Assembly (NCBI RefSeq): GCF_003253705.1
Contig: NZ_QKYU01000001.1
Span: forward strand, 62,001-126,000
From: Humitalea rosea
Lineage (GTDB): Bacteria; Pseudomonadota; Alphaproteobacteria; Acetobacterales; Acetobacteraceae
Length of the DNA stretch: 64,000 bases
Direction: 5' to 3'
Shown here: positions 43,432-52,969 of the stretch, in pieces
Numbering within the stretch: position 1 is the stretch's first letter
Layout: every line of letters starts with the position of its first letter
Program-made: the position numbers and the translations under genes
The notes under the pieces: model-generated
Seen by the model: the letters and a program-made list of their open reading frames with translations, nothing else
Told to the model about the DNA's origin: nothing
The model's database searches: none

Positions 43432-44618
43432 GCGGGGCGGCCGGCGACGACGCGCCCCGCATTGGGATTGCCGCCGATCCAGTAGCACAGCTCGGCCGGC
43501 CGGTTGATCCGGAACAGCGCCAGGTCGCAGCGCAGGCCCGCCTCCAGCCGCCCGCGATCGGCCAGGCCCAGGGCGGCGGCGGCCTCGCAGGTGACGCCGC
43601 GCAGCGCCTCGGCCACCGTCAGCCGGTAGAGCGTGCAGCCGAGATTCAGCATCAGCAGCAGCGACCGCGCCGGGCAGGAGCCGGGGTTGATGTCCGAGGC
43701 CAGCGCCATCCGCACCCCGGTCGCGCGCATCGCGGCGATGTCGGGGTGGTGCGTCTCGCGGATGAAGTAGCCGGCACCGGGCAGCAGCACGGCGATGGTG
43801 CCGGCCGCCGCCATGGCGGCAAAGCCGCCTGGGTTGCTGTGCTCCAGATGATCGGCCGAGAGCGCCCCATGGGCCGCCGCCAGCGCGGCACCGCCGAGGT
43901 CGCATAACTGGTCCGCATGCAGCTTCACCCGCAGCCCCAGCGCGTCCGCGGCCTGGAACAACGCATCGGTCTCGGCCGCCGTGAAGCCGATGCGGTCGCA
44001 GAAGCCATCGACGGCATCGGCAAGATCGGCGGTGGCGGGCAGGATGTGCTCGATGACATGGCGCATGTAGTCGCCTTGCCGCCCGGCGAATTCCGGTGGC
44101 ACCGCATGGGCGGCGAGCAGGCTGGTGCGCACCGTCACCTCCCGTGCCGCGCCCAGGGCGCGGGCCACGCGCAGCATCCGTGCTTCGGTCGCCACCTCCA
44201 GCCCATAGCCGGATTTGATCTCGATGGTGGTCACGCCCTCGGCCAGCAGCGCGTCCAGGCGCGGCAAAGCGGCGTCGAACAAGGCCGCCTCATCGGCGGC
44301 GCGGGTGTCGCTGACGGTGGAGAGGATGCCGCCGCCCTCGCGGGAAATCTGCTCGTAGGAGACGCCGCCAAGCCGCCGCTCGAATTCCGCGGCGCGGTCG
44401 CCGCCGAAGACCAGATGGGTGTGGCAGTCGATCAGACCCGGCAGGATCCAGGCGCCGCCGCAGTCATGCGTCTCGGCGGCGGGGCCGGGCAGGGCGGCGC
44501 GGGGACCGACCCAGGCGATGGCCTCGCCCCGCGTCGCGATCGCGCCATCCTCGACGATCCCGAGCCCGTCGCCGGTCATCGTCGCCAGCGAGGCGTTGAG
44601 CCAGACCCGGTCAAACAT
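43428..44618 (-). CDS. hutI: Imidazolonepropionase
   Basis: HutI hydrolyses imidazolonepropionate to N-formimidoyl-glutamate, the third step of histidine breakdown. A 396-residue amidohydrolase with the metal motif [25 protein letters not shown] and the family block [21 protein letters not shown]. Further conserved parts are [66 protein letters not shown] and [24 protein letters not shown]. Its ATG overlaps the hutH stop by 8 bp. Confidence 0.96.
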   Translation of the reverse strand: MFDRVWLNASLATMTGDGLGIVEDGAIATRGEAIAWVGPRAALPGPAAETHDCGGAWILPGLIDCHTHLVFGGDRAAEFERRLGGVSYEQISREGGGILSTVSDTRAADEAALFDAALPRLDALLAEGVTTIEIKSGYGLEVATEARMLRVARALGAAREVTVRTSLLAAHAVPPEFAGRQGDYMRHVIEHILPATADLADAVDGFCDRIGFTAAETDALFQAADALGLRVKLHADQLCDLGGAALAAAHGALSADHLEHSNPGGFAAMAAAGTIAVLLPGAGYFIRETHHPDIAAMRATGVRMALASDINPGSCPARSLLLMLNLGCTLYRLTVAEALRGVTCEAAAALGLADRGRLEAGLRCDLALFRINRPAELCYWIGGNPNAGRVVAGRPA

Positions 44619-46140
44619 CGGGGCAGATCGCCGCCAGCGCGCCCTGTTCGACCAGCAGCGTCACGGCGGCGATGTCCGGCGCCATGATGCGATCCTCCTC
44701 CCAGGGGCCGGCGACGGAGCGGACCAGCGCATGGGCGGCCTCGATCGGCACCGAGGAGCACAGCGGCCGGTGGAAGCCGATGCCCTGCGCCGCGGCCAGC
44801 GCCTCGATGGCGAGGACGCCGGCGACCTGCTCGGCCATGTCGGAGAGGCGCAGCGCCGCGCCGGTGGCCATGCTGACATGGTCCTCCTGGTTGGCGCTGG
44901 TCGGCAGGCTGTCGATGCTGCGCGGATGCGCCATGGCCTTGACCTCCGAGGCCAGCGCCGCCGCCGTGACCTGGGCGATCATGAAGCCCGAGTTCAGCCC
45001 CCCTTCGCGGACCAGAAACGCCGGCAGGCCCGAGAGCGCCGGATCGGTCAGCAGCGCGATGCGGCGTTCGGCGATGGCGGCGGTCTCGGCCAGGGCCAGC
45101 GCGATGATATCGGCGGCGAAGGCCACCGGCTCGGCATGGAAGTTCCCGCCCGAGAGCAGGTCGAAGCCACCCGCCCCATCCGGCACCACCAGCGGGTTGT
45201 CGGTGACGGCATTGGCCTCGCGTTCCAGGGTGGCGCCGGCCTGGTCCAGCAGGTCACGGCAGGCGCCGGCGACCTGGGGCTGGCAACGCAGCGAATAGGG
45301 GTCCTGCACGCGCGGGTCGCCCAGGCGGTGGCTCTCGCGGATTGCGCTGCCCGCCAGCAGGCTCCGCAAGGCCGTCGCGGCGCGGATCTGGCCGGGCTGG
45401 CCGCGCAGGTCATGGATGCGGGCGTCGAAGGGGGTGTCGGTGCCGCGCGCCGCCTCGACCGACATCGCGCCGGTGACCAGCGCGCTGCGCCACAGATCCT
45501 CGGCCGCGAACAGCCCGCCGAGGGCCAGCGCGGTGCTGACCTGGGTGCCGTTCAGCAGCGCCAGCCCCTCCTTCGGCTCCAGTTCCAGCGGCGCCAGCCC
45601 GGCGCGGGCCATGGCCTCGGCGCCATCCAGCACCACGCCATCCTCGGTCCGCGCCTGGCCCTCGCCGATCAGCACCAGGGCCATATGCGCGAGTGGGGCG
45701 AGATCGCCCGAGGCGCCGACCGAACCCCGCGCCGGGATGCAGGGCAGCACCCCATGGCGCAGCAGCGCCAGCAGCGCCTCCACCACCTCCGGCCTGACGC
45801 CGGAAGCGCCGCGGGCGAGCGAAAACGCCTTCAGCGCCAGGATCAGCCGCACCACGGGCGCGCGCAGCAGCGGGCCGGTGCCGGCGGCATGGCTGCGCAG
45901 CAGGTTCACCTGCAACCGTGCCAGATCCTCCGCCCCGATGCGGGTGGAGGCGAGCTTGCCGAAGCCGGTGTTGACGCCATACAGCGCCTCGCCCGAGGCC
46001 AGCCGCAGCGCGAGCCCGGCGGCCGAGGCGGCGCAGGCCTCGCGCCAGCCGGGCGCCAGCGCCACGGCCCCGCCGGCCATGATGGCCCGCAGCGCCGGGA
46101 GCGCGGCCTGGCCGGGGGTGAGGTTGGAAGGATCGCTCAT
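44611..46140 (-). CDS. hutH: Histidine ammonia-lyase
   Basis: HutH removes ammonia from histidine to give urocanate. The protein has 509 residues. The electrophilic MIO cofactor forms from A143-S144-G145 in [30 protein letters not shown] near residue 55 and [15 protein letters not shown] later are family hallmarks, as is the QEDHVSMA stretch. The start is the ATG at 46140; an in-frame extension toward 47691 runs antisense through hutF and is rejected. It is divergent from hutF over only 45 bp, leaving little room for two separate promoters. Confidence 0.96.
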   Translation of the reverse strand: MSDPSNLTPGQAALPALRAIMAGGAVALAPGWREACAASAAGLALRLASGEALYGVNTGFGKLASTRIGAEDLARLQVNLLRSHAAGTGPLLRAPVVRLILALKAFSLARGASGVRPEVVEALLALLRHGVLPCIPARGSVGASGDLAPLAHMALVLIGEGQARTEDGVVLDGAEAMARAGLAPLELEPKEGLALLNGTQVSTALALGGLFAAEDLWRSALVTGAMSVEAARGTDTPFDARIHDLRGQPGQIRAATALRSLLAGSAIRESHRLGDPRVQDPYSLRCQPQVAGACRDLLDQAGATLEREANAVTDNPLVVPDGAGGFDLLSGGNFHAEPVAFAADIIALALAETAAIAERRIALLTDPALSGLPAFLVREGGLNSGFMIAQVTAAALASEVKAMAHPRSIDSLPTSANQEDHVSMATGAALRLSDMAEQVAGVLAIEALAAAQGIGFHRPLCSSVPIEAAHALVRSVAGPWEEDRIMAPDIAAVTLLVEQGALAAICPDV

Positions 46141-46185
46141 GCGAGGCAGGATAGGCGGGACGCCGAGATAGGGAAGCACCGCGCG

Positions 46186-47562
46186 ATGACCGTCTTCTTC
46201 GCCGAGGCCGCCTTGCTCCCCACGGGCTGGGCCGATGCCGTCCGAATCGAGGCGGATGCCTCTGGCACCCTGACCGCCGTCACCCCCGGCGCCGATCCCT
46301 TCGCTGTGCTGCGGGAGGGTGGCTCGCGGCTGCGCGGCACCGTGGTGCCCGGGGTGCCGAACCTGCATTCCCACGCCTTCCAGCGCGCCATGGCCGGCGG
46401 CGGCGAACGGCGGTCCCCGCCTGAGGCGGGGCGCGATTCCTTCTGGACCTGGCGCGAGACGATGTACCGCCACGCGCTGGCGATCAGCCCGGAGCAGGCC
46501 GAGGCGGTGGCGGCGCAGCTCTACGCCGAATGCCTCGAATGGGGATTCACGAGCATCGCCGAGTTCCACTATCTGCACCACCAGCCCGATGGCGCGCCCT
46601 ATGCCGATCGGGCGGAGATGGCGCTGCGGCTGATGGCGGCCGCCACGCGGGCGGGCATCGGGATGACGATGCTGCCGAGCCTCTATGCCCATGGCGGGAT
46701 TTTTGGGAAGCCGCCGCATCCGGGGCAGCGGCGCTTCCTCAACGACCTGGACGGCTTCTTCCGGATCCTCGACCGGCTGGTCGCGGAAACCCGTGGCAAG
46801 CCGCAATTCGCCGTGGGCGTGGCACCGCATTCGCTGCGGGCGGTGACGCCCGAGATGCTGGCGGCGATGGCGCCGCTGCGCACTCCCATCCACATCCACG
46901 CCGCCGAACAGGCGCGCGAGGTCGCCGAATGCCTGGAGGCGACCGGGGCGCGGCCGGTGGACTGGCTGCTCGACAATGCCGACATCGACGCCCGCTGGTG
47001 CCTGATCCACGCCACCCATATGAGCGCGGCCGAGACCGCGCGGCTGGCGGCCTCCGGCGCCGTGGCGGGGCTGTGCCCCTCGACCGAGGCGAGTCTTGGG
47101 GACGGTATCTTCAACCTGCCGGGGTATCGCGCCGCGGCGGGGCGCTACGGCATCGGCACCGACAGCCATGTCGGCACCTCGCCCCGCGACGAGCTGCGGC
47201 AGTTGGAGACGAGCCAGCGGCTGGCCTTGCAGGAGCGCTCGGTCGCGACCGACCCCGGGCATCCACATCCCGCCCGGGTGCTGCTGGAGGCCGCCTGGGC
47301 CGGCGGCGCCCAGGCCAGCGGCCGGCCCTTGGGGCGGATCGCGCCGGGGGCGCGCTGCGACCTGGTGGAGCTGGACCCCGAGCATCCGGCGCTGATCGGG
47401 CGGAGTGGCGATGGGCTGCTGGATGCCTGGGTCTTCTCCGGCCAGGGCAATCCGGTGCGGACGGTGGTGGTGGGCGGCCGCCGCGTGGTGGAGGCCGGGT
47501 GGCACATTCGCGGCATGGAGATCGCCGAGGGGTTTCGCGGCGCGATGCGGGTGCTGGCCTAG
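46186..47562 (+). CDS. hutF: Formimidoylglutamate deiminase
   Basis: HutF converts N-formimidoyl-glutamate to N-formyl-glutamate and ammonia, the branch used by Pseudomonas-type histidine degraders. A 458-residue amidohydrolase with metal motif [20 protein letters not shown], then [53 protein letters not shown] and [20 protein letters not shown]. Its presence means the pathway should end with HutG (N-formylglutamate deformylase), which is not in this window, nor is HutU. The start ATG lies 45 bp from the hutH start. Confidence 0.95.
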   Translation: MTVFFAEAALLPTGWADAVRIEADASGTLTAVTPGADPFAVLREGGSRLRGTVVPGVPNLHSHAFQRAMAGGGERRSPPEAGRDSFWTWRETMYRHALAISPEQAEAVAAQLYAECLEWGFTSIAEFHYLHHQPDGAPYADRAEMALRLMAAATRAGIGMTMLPSLYAHGGIFGKPPHPGQRRFLNDLDGFFRILDRLVAETRGKPQFAVGVAPHSLRAVTPEMLAAMAPLRTPIHIHAAEQAREVAECLEATGARPVDWLLDNADIDARWCLIHATHMSAAETARLAASGAVAGLCPSTEASLGDGIFNLPGYRAAAGRYGIGTDSHVGTSPRDELRQLETSQRLALQERSVATDPGHPHPARVLLEAAWAGGAQASGRPLGRIAPGARCDLVELDPEHPALIGRSGDGLLDAWVFSGQGNPVRTVVVGGRRVVEAGWHIRGMEIAEGFRGAMRVLA

Positions 47563-47920
47563 GTTCTGGTTGAGAGCTCGGTCCCTGTCCTTAACTCTGA
47601 TCCCACCGTCTCCTGAGCCGCCGAATGGGCGCGCCTCCCGCACCCAAACCCACGCCTGGACACAGCACCCGCAGTCGCCACCACCCATCATCCGGCTTGC
47701 CCATCACCGCAGCGCCCCCCGCCTGCCCCCCCCGATTTCCAGGCCCGCCCAGGCTTGACCTCTCCCCCCCCAAAGCGGAAGGCGAAGGCAGCCACTGCCG
47801 TGAGACCCCGCATGCCCGAGCCCTGCGTTCCGACCGCCGTCGCGCCACGGCCCAGGATCGGGATCACGCGCCGCTCCCCGGCCCTCTCCCTCCGCAACCG
47901 CAGCTCGATCGGACTCCTCC
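47563..47920. other. Intergenic region without a recognised gene
   Basis: About 360 bp between hutF and the DadA-like gene. I see no RNA gene, terminator with a T-run or clear promoter. The composition shifts to a C-rich plus strand with runs of 8 C, and short frames here have no family features. Confidence 0.6.
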
Positions 47921-49162
47921 ATGCCTGAACCTGTGATCGTGCTCGGTGCCGGCATGGTCGGCGTCTCGGTCGCGCTGCATCTACGCCGCCGCGGCTGCGA
48001 CGTCGTCCTGCTGGACCGCCAGGGGCCGGGGGAGGGCGCCTCCTTCGGCAATGGCGGTCTGATCCAGCGCGAGGCGGTGCAGCCCCATGCCTTTCCCCGC
48101 ACGGTCAGCGAGCTGTGGCGCATCGCCGGCAATCGCGGCACCGATGTGCATTACCATCCGCTCGCGCTGCCCGGCTTCGCCTCGCCGCTGCTGCGCTACT
48201 GGTGGCATTCGGAGCCAACGCGCTACCTCCATGCGGTGCAGGCCTATTCCCAGCTCATCCAGACCTGCATCGATGAGCATTTCGCCGTCGCCCGTGGCAC
48301 CGAGGCGATGCCGCTGCTGCGGCCGATCGGCTGGCTGCGGCTTTACGCCGATGGCGGCGCGCTGGAGGCGGCGCTGGCCGAGGCCGCCCTGCTGCACCGC
48401 GACCATGGCGTGAACTTCGCAGCACTGGACGGCGCCCAGCTCGCCGCCGCGGAGCCGCATCTGTTGCAGAGCCGTGCCGGCGCGATCCATTGGACCGACC
48501 CGCTTTCGGTCAGCGATCCGCATGCGCTGACCCTGTCCTATGCGCGCCAGTTCACCGAAGCCGGCGGCACGCTCGCGATCGGGGACGCCACCACCCTGCG
48601 GCCGGCCGGATCGGGCTGGCGCGTCCAGGGCGCCGATGGCCCGGTCGAGGCCGCGCGCATCGTCGTGGCGCTGGGCGCCGGATCGGAGCGGGTGACCAGG
48701 CCGCTCGGCTATGCGCCGCCGGTCTTCGGCAAGCGCGGCTACCATGTGCATTACGGCCTGCGCGGCAATGCGGTGCTGAACCGCCCGGTCATCGATGCCG
48801 GTGCCGGCTTCGCGCTGATGCCGATGCGGGCCGGTGTCCGCCTGACCACCGGGGCGGAGTTCGCGCGCGACGAGGCGCCGGCGACACCCGTGCAGCTCGA
48901 CCGCGCCGAGCCGGAGGCGCGCAAGATGCTGCCGCTGGCCGAGCGGGTGGAGGACAAGCCCTGGCTGGGCGTGCGGCCTTGCACCGCCGACATGCTGCCC
49001 ATCATCGGCCGGATGCCGGGGCACCCAGGCATCTGGTGCGCCTTCGGCCATGGCCACCAGGGGCTGACGCTTGGGCCGACCACGGGGCGGCTGCTCGCCG
49101 AGATGATGACGGATGAGCCGACCTTCCTCGATCCCACGCCCTACCGGCCGGATCGCTTCTGA
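47921..49162 (+). CDS. FAD-dependent oxidoreductase, D-amino-acid dehydrogenase (DadA)-like
   Basis: A 413-residue DAO-fold flavoprotein. The dinucleotide motif is VIVLGAGMVGVSVALHLRRRGCDVVLLDR, followed by GEGASFGNGGLIQ, which is typical of DadA. The C-terminal FAD block reads KPWLGVRPCTADMLPIIGRMPGHPGIWCAFGHGHQGLTLGPTTGRLLAEMM. Such enzymes pass electrons from D-amino acids or related imino compounds to the respiratory chain. Substrate unknown. The penicillin-acylase-family gene follows on the same strand 41 bp later, so the two may process an acylated amino compound in sequence. Confidence 0.88.
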   Translation: MPEPVIVLGAGMVGVSVALHLRRRGCDVVLLDRQGPGEGASFGNGGLIQREAVQPHAFPRTVSELWRIAGNRGTDVHYHPLALPGFASPLLRYWWHSEPTRYLHAVQAYSQLIQTCIDEHFAVARGTEAMPLLRPIGWLRLYADGGALEAALAEAALLHRDHGVNFAALDGAQLAAAEPHLLQSRAGAIHWTDPLSVSDPHALTLSYARQFTEAGGTLAIGDATTLRPAGSGWRVQGADGPVEAARIVVALGAGSERVTRPLGYAPPVFGKRGYHVHYGLRGNAVLNRPVIDAGAGFALMPMRAGVRLTTGAEFARDEAPATPVQLDRAEPEARKMLPLAERVEDKPWLGVRPCTADMLPIIGRMPGHPGIWCAFGHGHQGLTLGPTTGRLLAEMMTDEPTFLDPTPYRPDRF

Positions 49163-49203
49163 TCTCCGGCTGCCCGCTTTCTCCCGACAGGATCTTCGCA
49201 CCC

Positions 49204-51492
49204 ATGCCCCTTCCCACCGAAACCGTCAGCGTCGCCGGCCTCGCGGCCGAGGCCGAGATCCTGATCGATCGCTGGGGCATCCCGCACATCTATGCGGCGA
49301 GCCAGCCGGACGCCTTCTTCGTGCAGGGCTTCAACGCGGCGCGGGACCGGCTGTGGCAGATCGACCTCTGGCGCAAGCGTGGCCTCGGGCTGATGGCGGG
49401 CGACCTCGGCGCCGCCTATGTGGAACGCGATCGCGCCGCGCGGCTGCTGCTCTATCGCGGCGACATGGCCGCCGAATGGGCGAGCTACGGCGCGGAGGCG
49501 CAGGCCCGCACCACCGCCTTCACCGCCGGCATCAACGCCTATGTCGCCCTGGTGGAGCGGGAGCCGGCGCGGCTGCCGGTGGAGTTCCGCGCCCTCGGCG
49601 CCGCCCCCGCGCGCTGGAGCCCCGAGGATGTCGTGCGCTGCCGCACCCATGCCCGCGTGCGCAACCTCGATGACGAGGTGATCCGCATGAACATCGCCAC
49701 GGAGTTCGGGCTGGAGGCGGACCGGCTGCACAAGGGGCTGCAACCCGAATGGGCTGTGCAACTGCCCGAGGGGTTGGAACCGCACATCATCCCGCCCGAG
49801 GTGATGCGCACCTATCTGCTCGGCTGCGAGCCCAATGCGATCGGCAGCGCCACGCCGGCCGAGGCGCTGGAGAATACCGGCAGCAACAACTGGGCGCTGG
49901 CGCCATCACGCACCACGACGGGCCGCGCCATCCTGGCCAGCGACCCGCATCGTGTCCACGACCAGCCCTCGCTGCGCTACATCACGCATCTGGTCGCACC
50001 CGGGCTGGACGTGATCGGGGCGGGGGAGGCGGCCATTCCCGGCGTCAGCCTCGGGCACAATGACCGGCTGGCCTTCTCGCTGACGATCCATCCGTCGGAC
50101 CAGGAAGACCTCTACATCTACGAGCTGGATGCGGCGGACCCCGACCTCTACCGCTATGGCGAGGGCTGGGAGCGCATGCGCGTGGTGACGGAATCGGTGC
50201 CCGTGCGCGGCGCCGACGCGGTGCCGGTGGAGATGCGCTTCACCCGCCACGGCCCGGTGCTGCATGTCGATCCCGGCACCCACCGCGCCTATGCGCTGCG
50301 CAGCGTCTGGTGGGAGCCTGGCACCGCCGCCTATATGGCGAGCCTCGGCTACCTCACCGCCGGCACGATCGGCGCCTATCGCAAGGCGTTGGAGGGCTGG
50401 GGCGCGCCCTCCACCAACCATGTGGTGGCCGATGTGGACGGGCATATCGCCTGGTCCGCCGCGGCCCGCGTGCCGGTGCGGCCGGGCTGGGACGGGCTGA
50501 TGCCGGTCCCGGGCGATGGCCGCTACGAATGGGCCGGCACCATCCAGGCCCCGACCCTGCCGCAGGACGAGGACCCCGCCTGCGGCTGGCTCGGCTCGGC
50601 CAATCAGATGAACCTGCCGCCGGAGTTCGACTACCGCCATCACAAGACCGGCTTCGAATGGACCGATGCCTCGCGCTACACGCGGCTGTCGGAGGCTCTT
50701 GCGGGCGAAAAGCGCTGGTCGGTGGCGGAGACCCTGGCGCTGCAGACCGATGTGCTGAGCGTGACGGCCCGCCGCCTCTGCGCCGTGCTGGCCCGCGCGC
50801 GCGGGACGGGGGCGGCCGAGGCGCGCGCTTTGCTCGCCGGCTGGGACCACCGGCTGGAGGCCGGGAGCGGCCCTGCGGCGCTGTTCGAGATCTGGTTCTC
50901 CAAGCACCTGGTGCCCGCCGTCCCCAAGGCGCTCGGGCCGGAGGGGCTCGCGGCCAGGCTCGGCGTGATCGACACCGCCTTGGTCGTCGCCTTGCTGGAG
51001 GCCGCGAGCGACCCGGGTTTTGGGCCGCAGCCCGAAGCGGCGCGCGACGCGCTGCTGCTTGAGACGCTCGCCGCCGCCTGGGCCGAAGCGCGGCAGCATT
51101 TGGGGGATGACAGTGCGGGCTGGAGCTGGGGGCGGCTGCATCACGGCTACTTCCGCCATCCGCTGTCGCATCTGGTGCCGCCGGGGCTGGCGGCGAAGCT
51201 GGATGTCGGGCCGGCGCCCAAGGGTGGCTCCAACCTCACCATCAACAACAATGGCTATCGCGGCAGCGACTTCCGCGTGGTCTCCGGCGTGTCCTGGCGG
51301 ATGGTGCTGGATGTCGGCAACTGGGATGCGAGCTGGACCATCAACGCGCCCGGGCAGTCCGGCGATCCGGACAGCCCGCATTACCGCGACCTGTTCCCGA
51401 TCTGGGCGAAGGATGAGTACGTGCCGATGCTCTATAGCCGCGCCGCGGTGGAAGCCGCCGCGGAGGCGCGTATCCGGCTGCTGCCGGGGTAA
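49204..51492 (+). CDS. Penicillin acylase (S45)-family Ntn hydrolase
   Basis: A 762-residue N-terminal-nucleophile amidase precursor. The alpha part opens EILIDRWGIPHIYAASQPDAFFVQGFNAARDRLWQIDLWRKRGLG. The beta chain would begin at S227 in NTGSNNWALAPSRTTTGRAILASDPH, the expected autocatalytic site and nucleophile. LGHNDRLAFSLTIH and the late GPAPKGGSNLTINNNGYR (oxyanion region) follow the family. Unlike classic penicillin G acylases there is no signal peptide, so the mature enzyme is probably cytoplasmic. Substrates in this family include beta-lactam side chains, N-acyl-homoserine lactones and other amides; none is indicated here. Confidence 0.9.
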   Translation: MPLPTETVSVAGLAAEAEILIDRWGIPHIYAASQPDAFFVQGFNAARDRLWQIDLWRKRGLGLMAGDLGAAYVERDRAARLLLYRGDMAAEWASYGAEAQARTTAFTAGINAYVALVEREPARLPVEFRALGAAPARWSPEDVVRCRTHARVRNLDDEVIRMNIATEFGLEADRLHKGLQPEWAVQLPEGLEPHIIPPEVMRTYLLGCEPNAIGSATPAEALENTGSNNWALAPSRTTTGRAILASDPHRVHDQPSLRYITHLVAPGLDVIGAGEAAIPGVSLGHNDRLAFSLTIHPSDQEDLYIYELDAADPDLYRYGEGWERMRVVTESVPVRGADAVPVEMRFTRHGPVLHVDPGTHRAYALRSVWWEPGTAAYMASLGYLTAGTIGAYRKALEGWGAPSTNHVVADVDGHIAWSAAARVPVRPGWDGLMPVPGDGRYEWAGTIQAPTLPQDEDPACGWLGSANQMNLPPEFDYRHHKTGFEWTDASRYTRLSEALAGEKRWSVAETLALQTDVLSVTARRLCAVLARARGTGAAEARALLAGWDHRLEAGSGPAALFEIWFSKHLVPAVPKALGPEGLAARLGVIDTALVVALLEAASDPGFGPQPEAARDALLLETLAAAWAEARQHLGDDSAGWSWGRLHHGYFRHPLSHLVPPGLAAKLDVGPAPKGGSNLTINNNGYRGSDFRVVSGVSWRMVLDVGNWDASWTINAPGQSGDPDSPHYRDLFPIWAKDEYVPMLYSRAAVEAAAEARIRLLPG

Positions 51493-51688
51493 GGGCCGCG
51501 CCCGGCAGGTCGTTCGCCAGGCCCTTGACGTCTCGGCCAGATACTCCGGCATCTGGAAGCGCAGGCCGACGGCGACCTCATTGCCCACATCGGGACGGGA
51601 TCGGGAACGCCAGCCCCTTGGTGCGAACCGACGTGCGGCGCAGGCGTGGGGCTATGCTGCGTTGCAATACACTGCTTGACGGTCACTT

Positions 51689-51732
51689 AGAAACGGCAGA
51701 GTTTCCGTCCAACTGGAAACCGCAGGGTTTCC
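51689..51732. promoter_or_regulatory. Twin inverted-repeat operators upstream of the RND efflux operon
   Basis: Two copies of an inverted repeat lie 26 bp apart: AGAAAC-ggcaga-GTTTCC (51689-51706) and GGAAAC-cgcagg-GTTTCC (51715-51732). The second has perfect 6-bp arms. They end 7 bp before the adaptor ATG and follow a TTGACG hexamer (51676-51681). This looks like a paired binding site for a dimeric repressor of the pump. The TetR-family gene downstream of the operon is the natural candidate. Confidence 0.65.
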
Positions 51733-51739
51733 CAATTGG

Positions 51740-52966
51740 ATGGACCCCCCCATGCCCCGCTCTTCGCAGACGCGCCTCCGACGCCGGCTCCAGCTCGTCC
51801 CCTTCCTCGCCCTGGCGGTGCTTTCGGCCTGCAAGGACCCCACGGCGCAGGCCAATGCCCCCGCCCAGGCCCGGCCCCCGTCCAGCGTTTCCGTCGTGAT
51901 GGTCACGCCCCAGCCGGCGCCGATCACCATCGACCTGCCGGGCCGCACCAACGCCTATCGCACCGCCGAGGTCCGCCCGCAGGTGAATGGCGTGATCCGC
52001 GAACGCTCCTTCAACGAGGGCGAGGCGGTGCAGGCGGGGCAGCAGCTCTACCAGATCGACCCCTCCGCCTATGAGGCCGCCCTGGCCAGCGCCCAGGCCG
52101 CGCAGTCCCGCGCCGAGGCCGCCGTGACCTCGGCCCAGGCCATCGTCGCGCGCTACCGTCCGCTGGTCCGCGCCCGCGCCGTCAGCCAGCAGGATCTGGA
52201 CACCGCCGTCGCCACGCTGCGCCAGGCCGAGGCCGATGTCGCCTCGGCCCGCGCCTCGGTGCAGACCGCGGAGATCAACCTGCAATACACCAAGGTGACC
52301 GCGCCGATTGCCGGCCGCACCAGCCGCTCCAGCGTGACCGTGGGCGCCCTGGTCACCGCCAACCAGACGAATTCGCTGGTCAGCATCACCCAACTCGACC
52401 CGATCTATGTGGACATGCCGCAGCCCGCGACCTCGCTGATGCGGCTGCGGCGGGACATGGCCGATGGCACGTTGCAGCAGCCCTCGGCCGGGGAGGCCGA
52501 GGTGAAACTCACCCTCGATGGCGGCATCGCCTATCCGCAGACGGGGCGGCTGCAATTCTCCGAGGTGATCGTGGCGCCCGGCACCAGCTCGGTCACGCTG
52601 CGTGCCTTGTTCCCCAATCCCGATGGCGCGCTGATGCCCGGCCTGTTCGTGCATGGCGCGATCCAGGCGGGGGTGAACCGCAACGCCATTCTGGTGCCGC
52701 AGCAGGGCATCACCCGCAACCAGCGCGCCCAGGCCGTGGCCATGGTGGTCAAGCCCGATGGCACCGTCGAGCCGCGCATCGTCACCACCGGCCAATCCAT
52801 CGGCGACCAGTGGCTCGTGACCGACGGGTTGCAGGCCGGTGACCGCGTGGTGGTGGAGGGCAACCAGCGCCAGCTCACCGGCACCAAGGTCACCGTCGAG
52901 GTGACCACCGCCGAGCAACTGCGCCAGCGCAACATCGGCCCCACCGCCGACCGCCGCGGGAACTGA
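51740..52966 (+). CDS. RND efflux periplasmic adaptor lipoprotein (AcrA/MexA type)
   Basis: A 408-residue membrane-fusion protein. A lipobox LAVLSAC puts the lipidated cysteine at residue 31, anchoring it to the inner membrane. The lipoyl/hairpin order is classic: VRPQVNGVIRERSFNEGEAVQAGQQLYQIDPSAYEA, an alpha-helical hairpin (AQAAQSRAEAAVTSAQAIVARY...), then TKVTAPIAGRTSRSSVTVGALV. It is first in a three-gene tripartite pump operon. The assigned ATG at 51740 lacks a good Shine-Dalgarno sequence and lies just after the second operator; an ATG four codons on (51752) is possible. Confidence 0.94.
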   Translation: MDPPMPRSSQTRLRRRLQLVPFLALAVLSACKDPTAQANAPAQARPPSSVSVVMVTPQPAPITIDLPGRTNAYRTAEVRPQVNGVIRERSFNEGEAVQAGQQLYQIDPSAYEAALASAQAAQSRAEAAVTSAQAIVARYRPLVRARAVSQQDLDTAVATLRQAEADVASARASVQTAEINLQYTKVTAPIAGRTSRSSVTVGALVTANQTNSLVSITQLDPIYVDMPQPATSLMRLRRDMADGTLQQPSAGEAEVKLTLDGGIAYPQTGRLQFSEVIVAPGTSSVTLRALFPNPDGALMPGLFVHGAIQAGVNRNAILVPQQGITRNQRAQAVAMVVKPDGTVEPRIVTTGQSIGDQWLVTDGLQAGDRVVVEGNQRQLTGTKVTVEVTTAEQLRQRNIGPTADRRGN

Positions 52967-52969
52967 GCC

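Noticed and set aside
44611-47691. A long N-terminal extension of hutH across hutF
   Set aside because: The extension is antisense to hutF. HutH homology starts at 46140 and its length is then normal.
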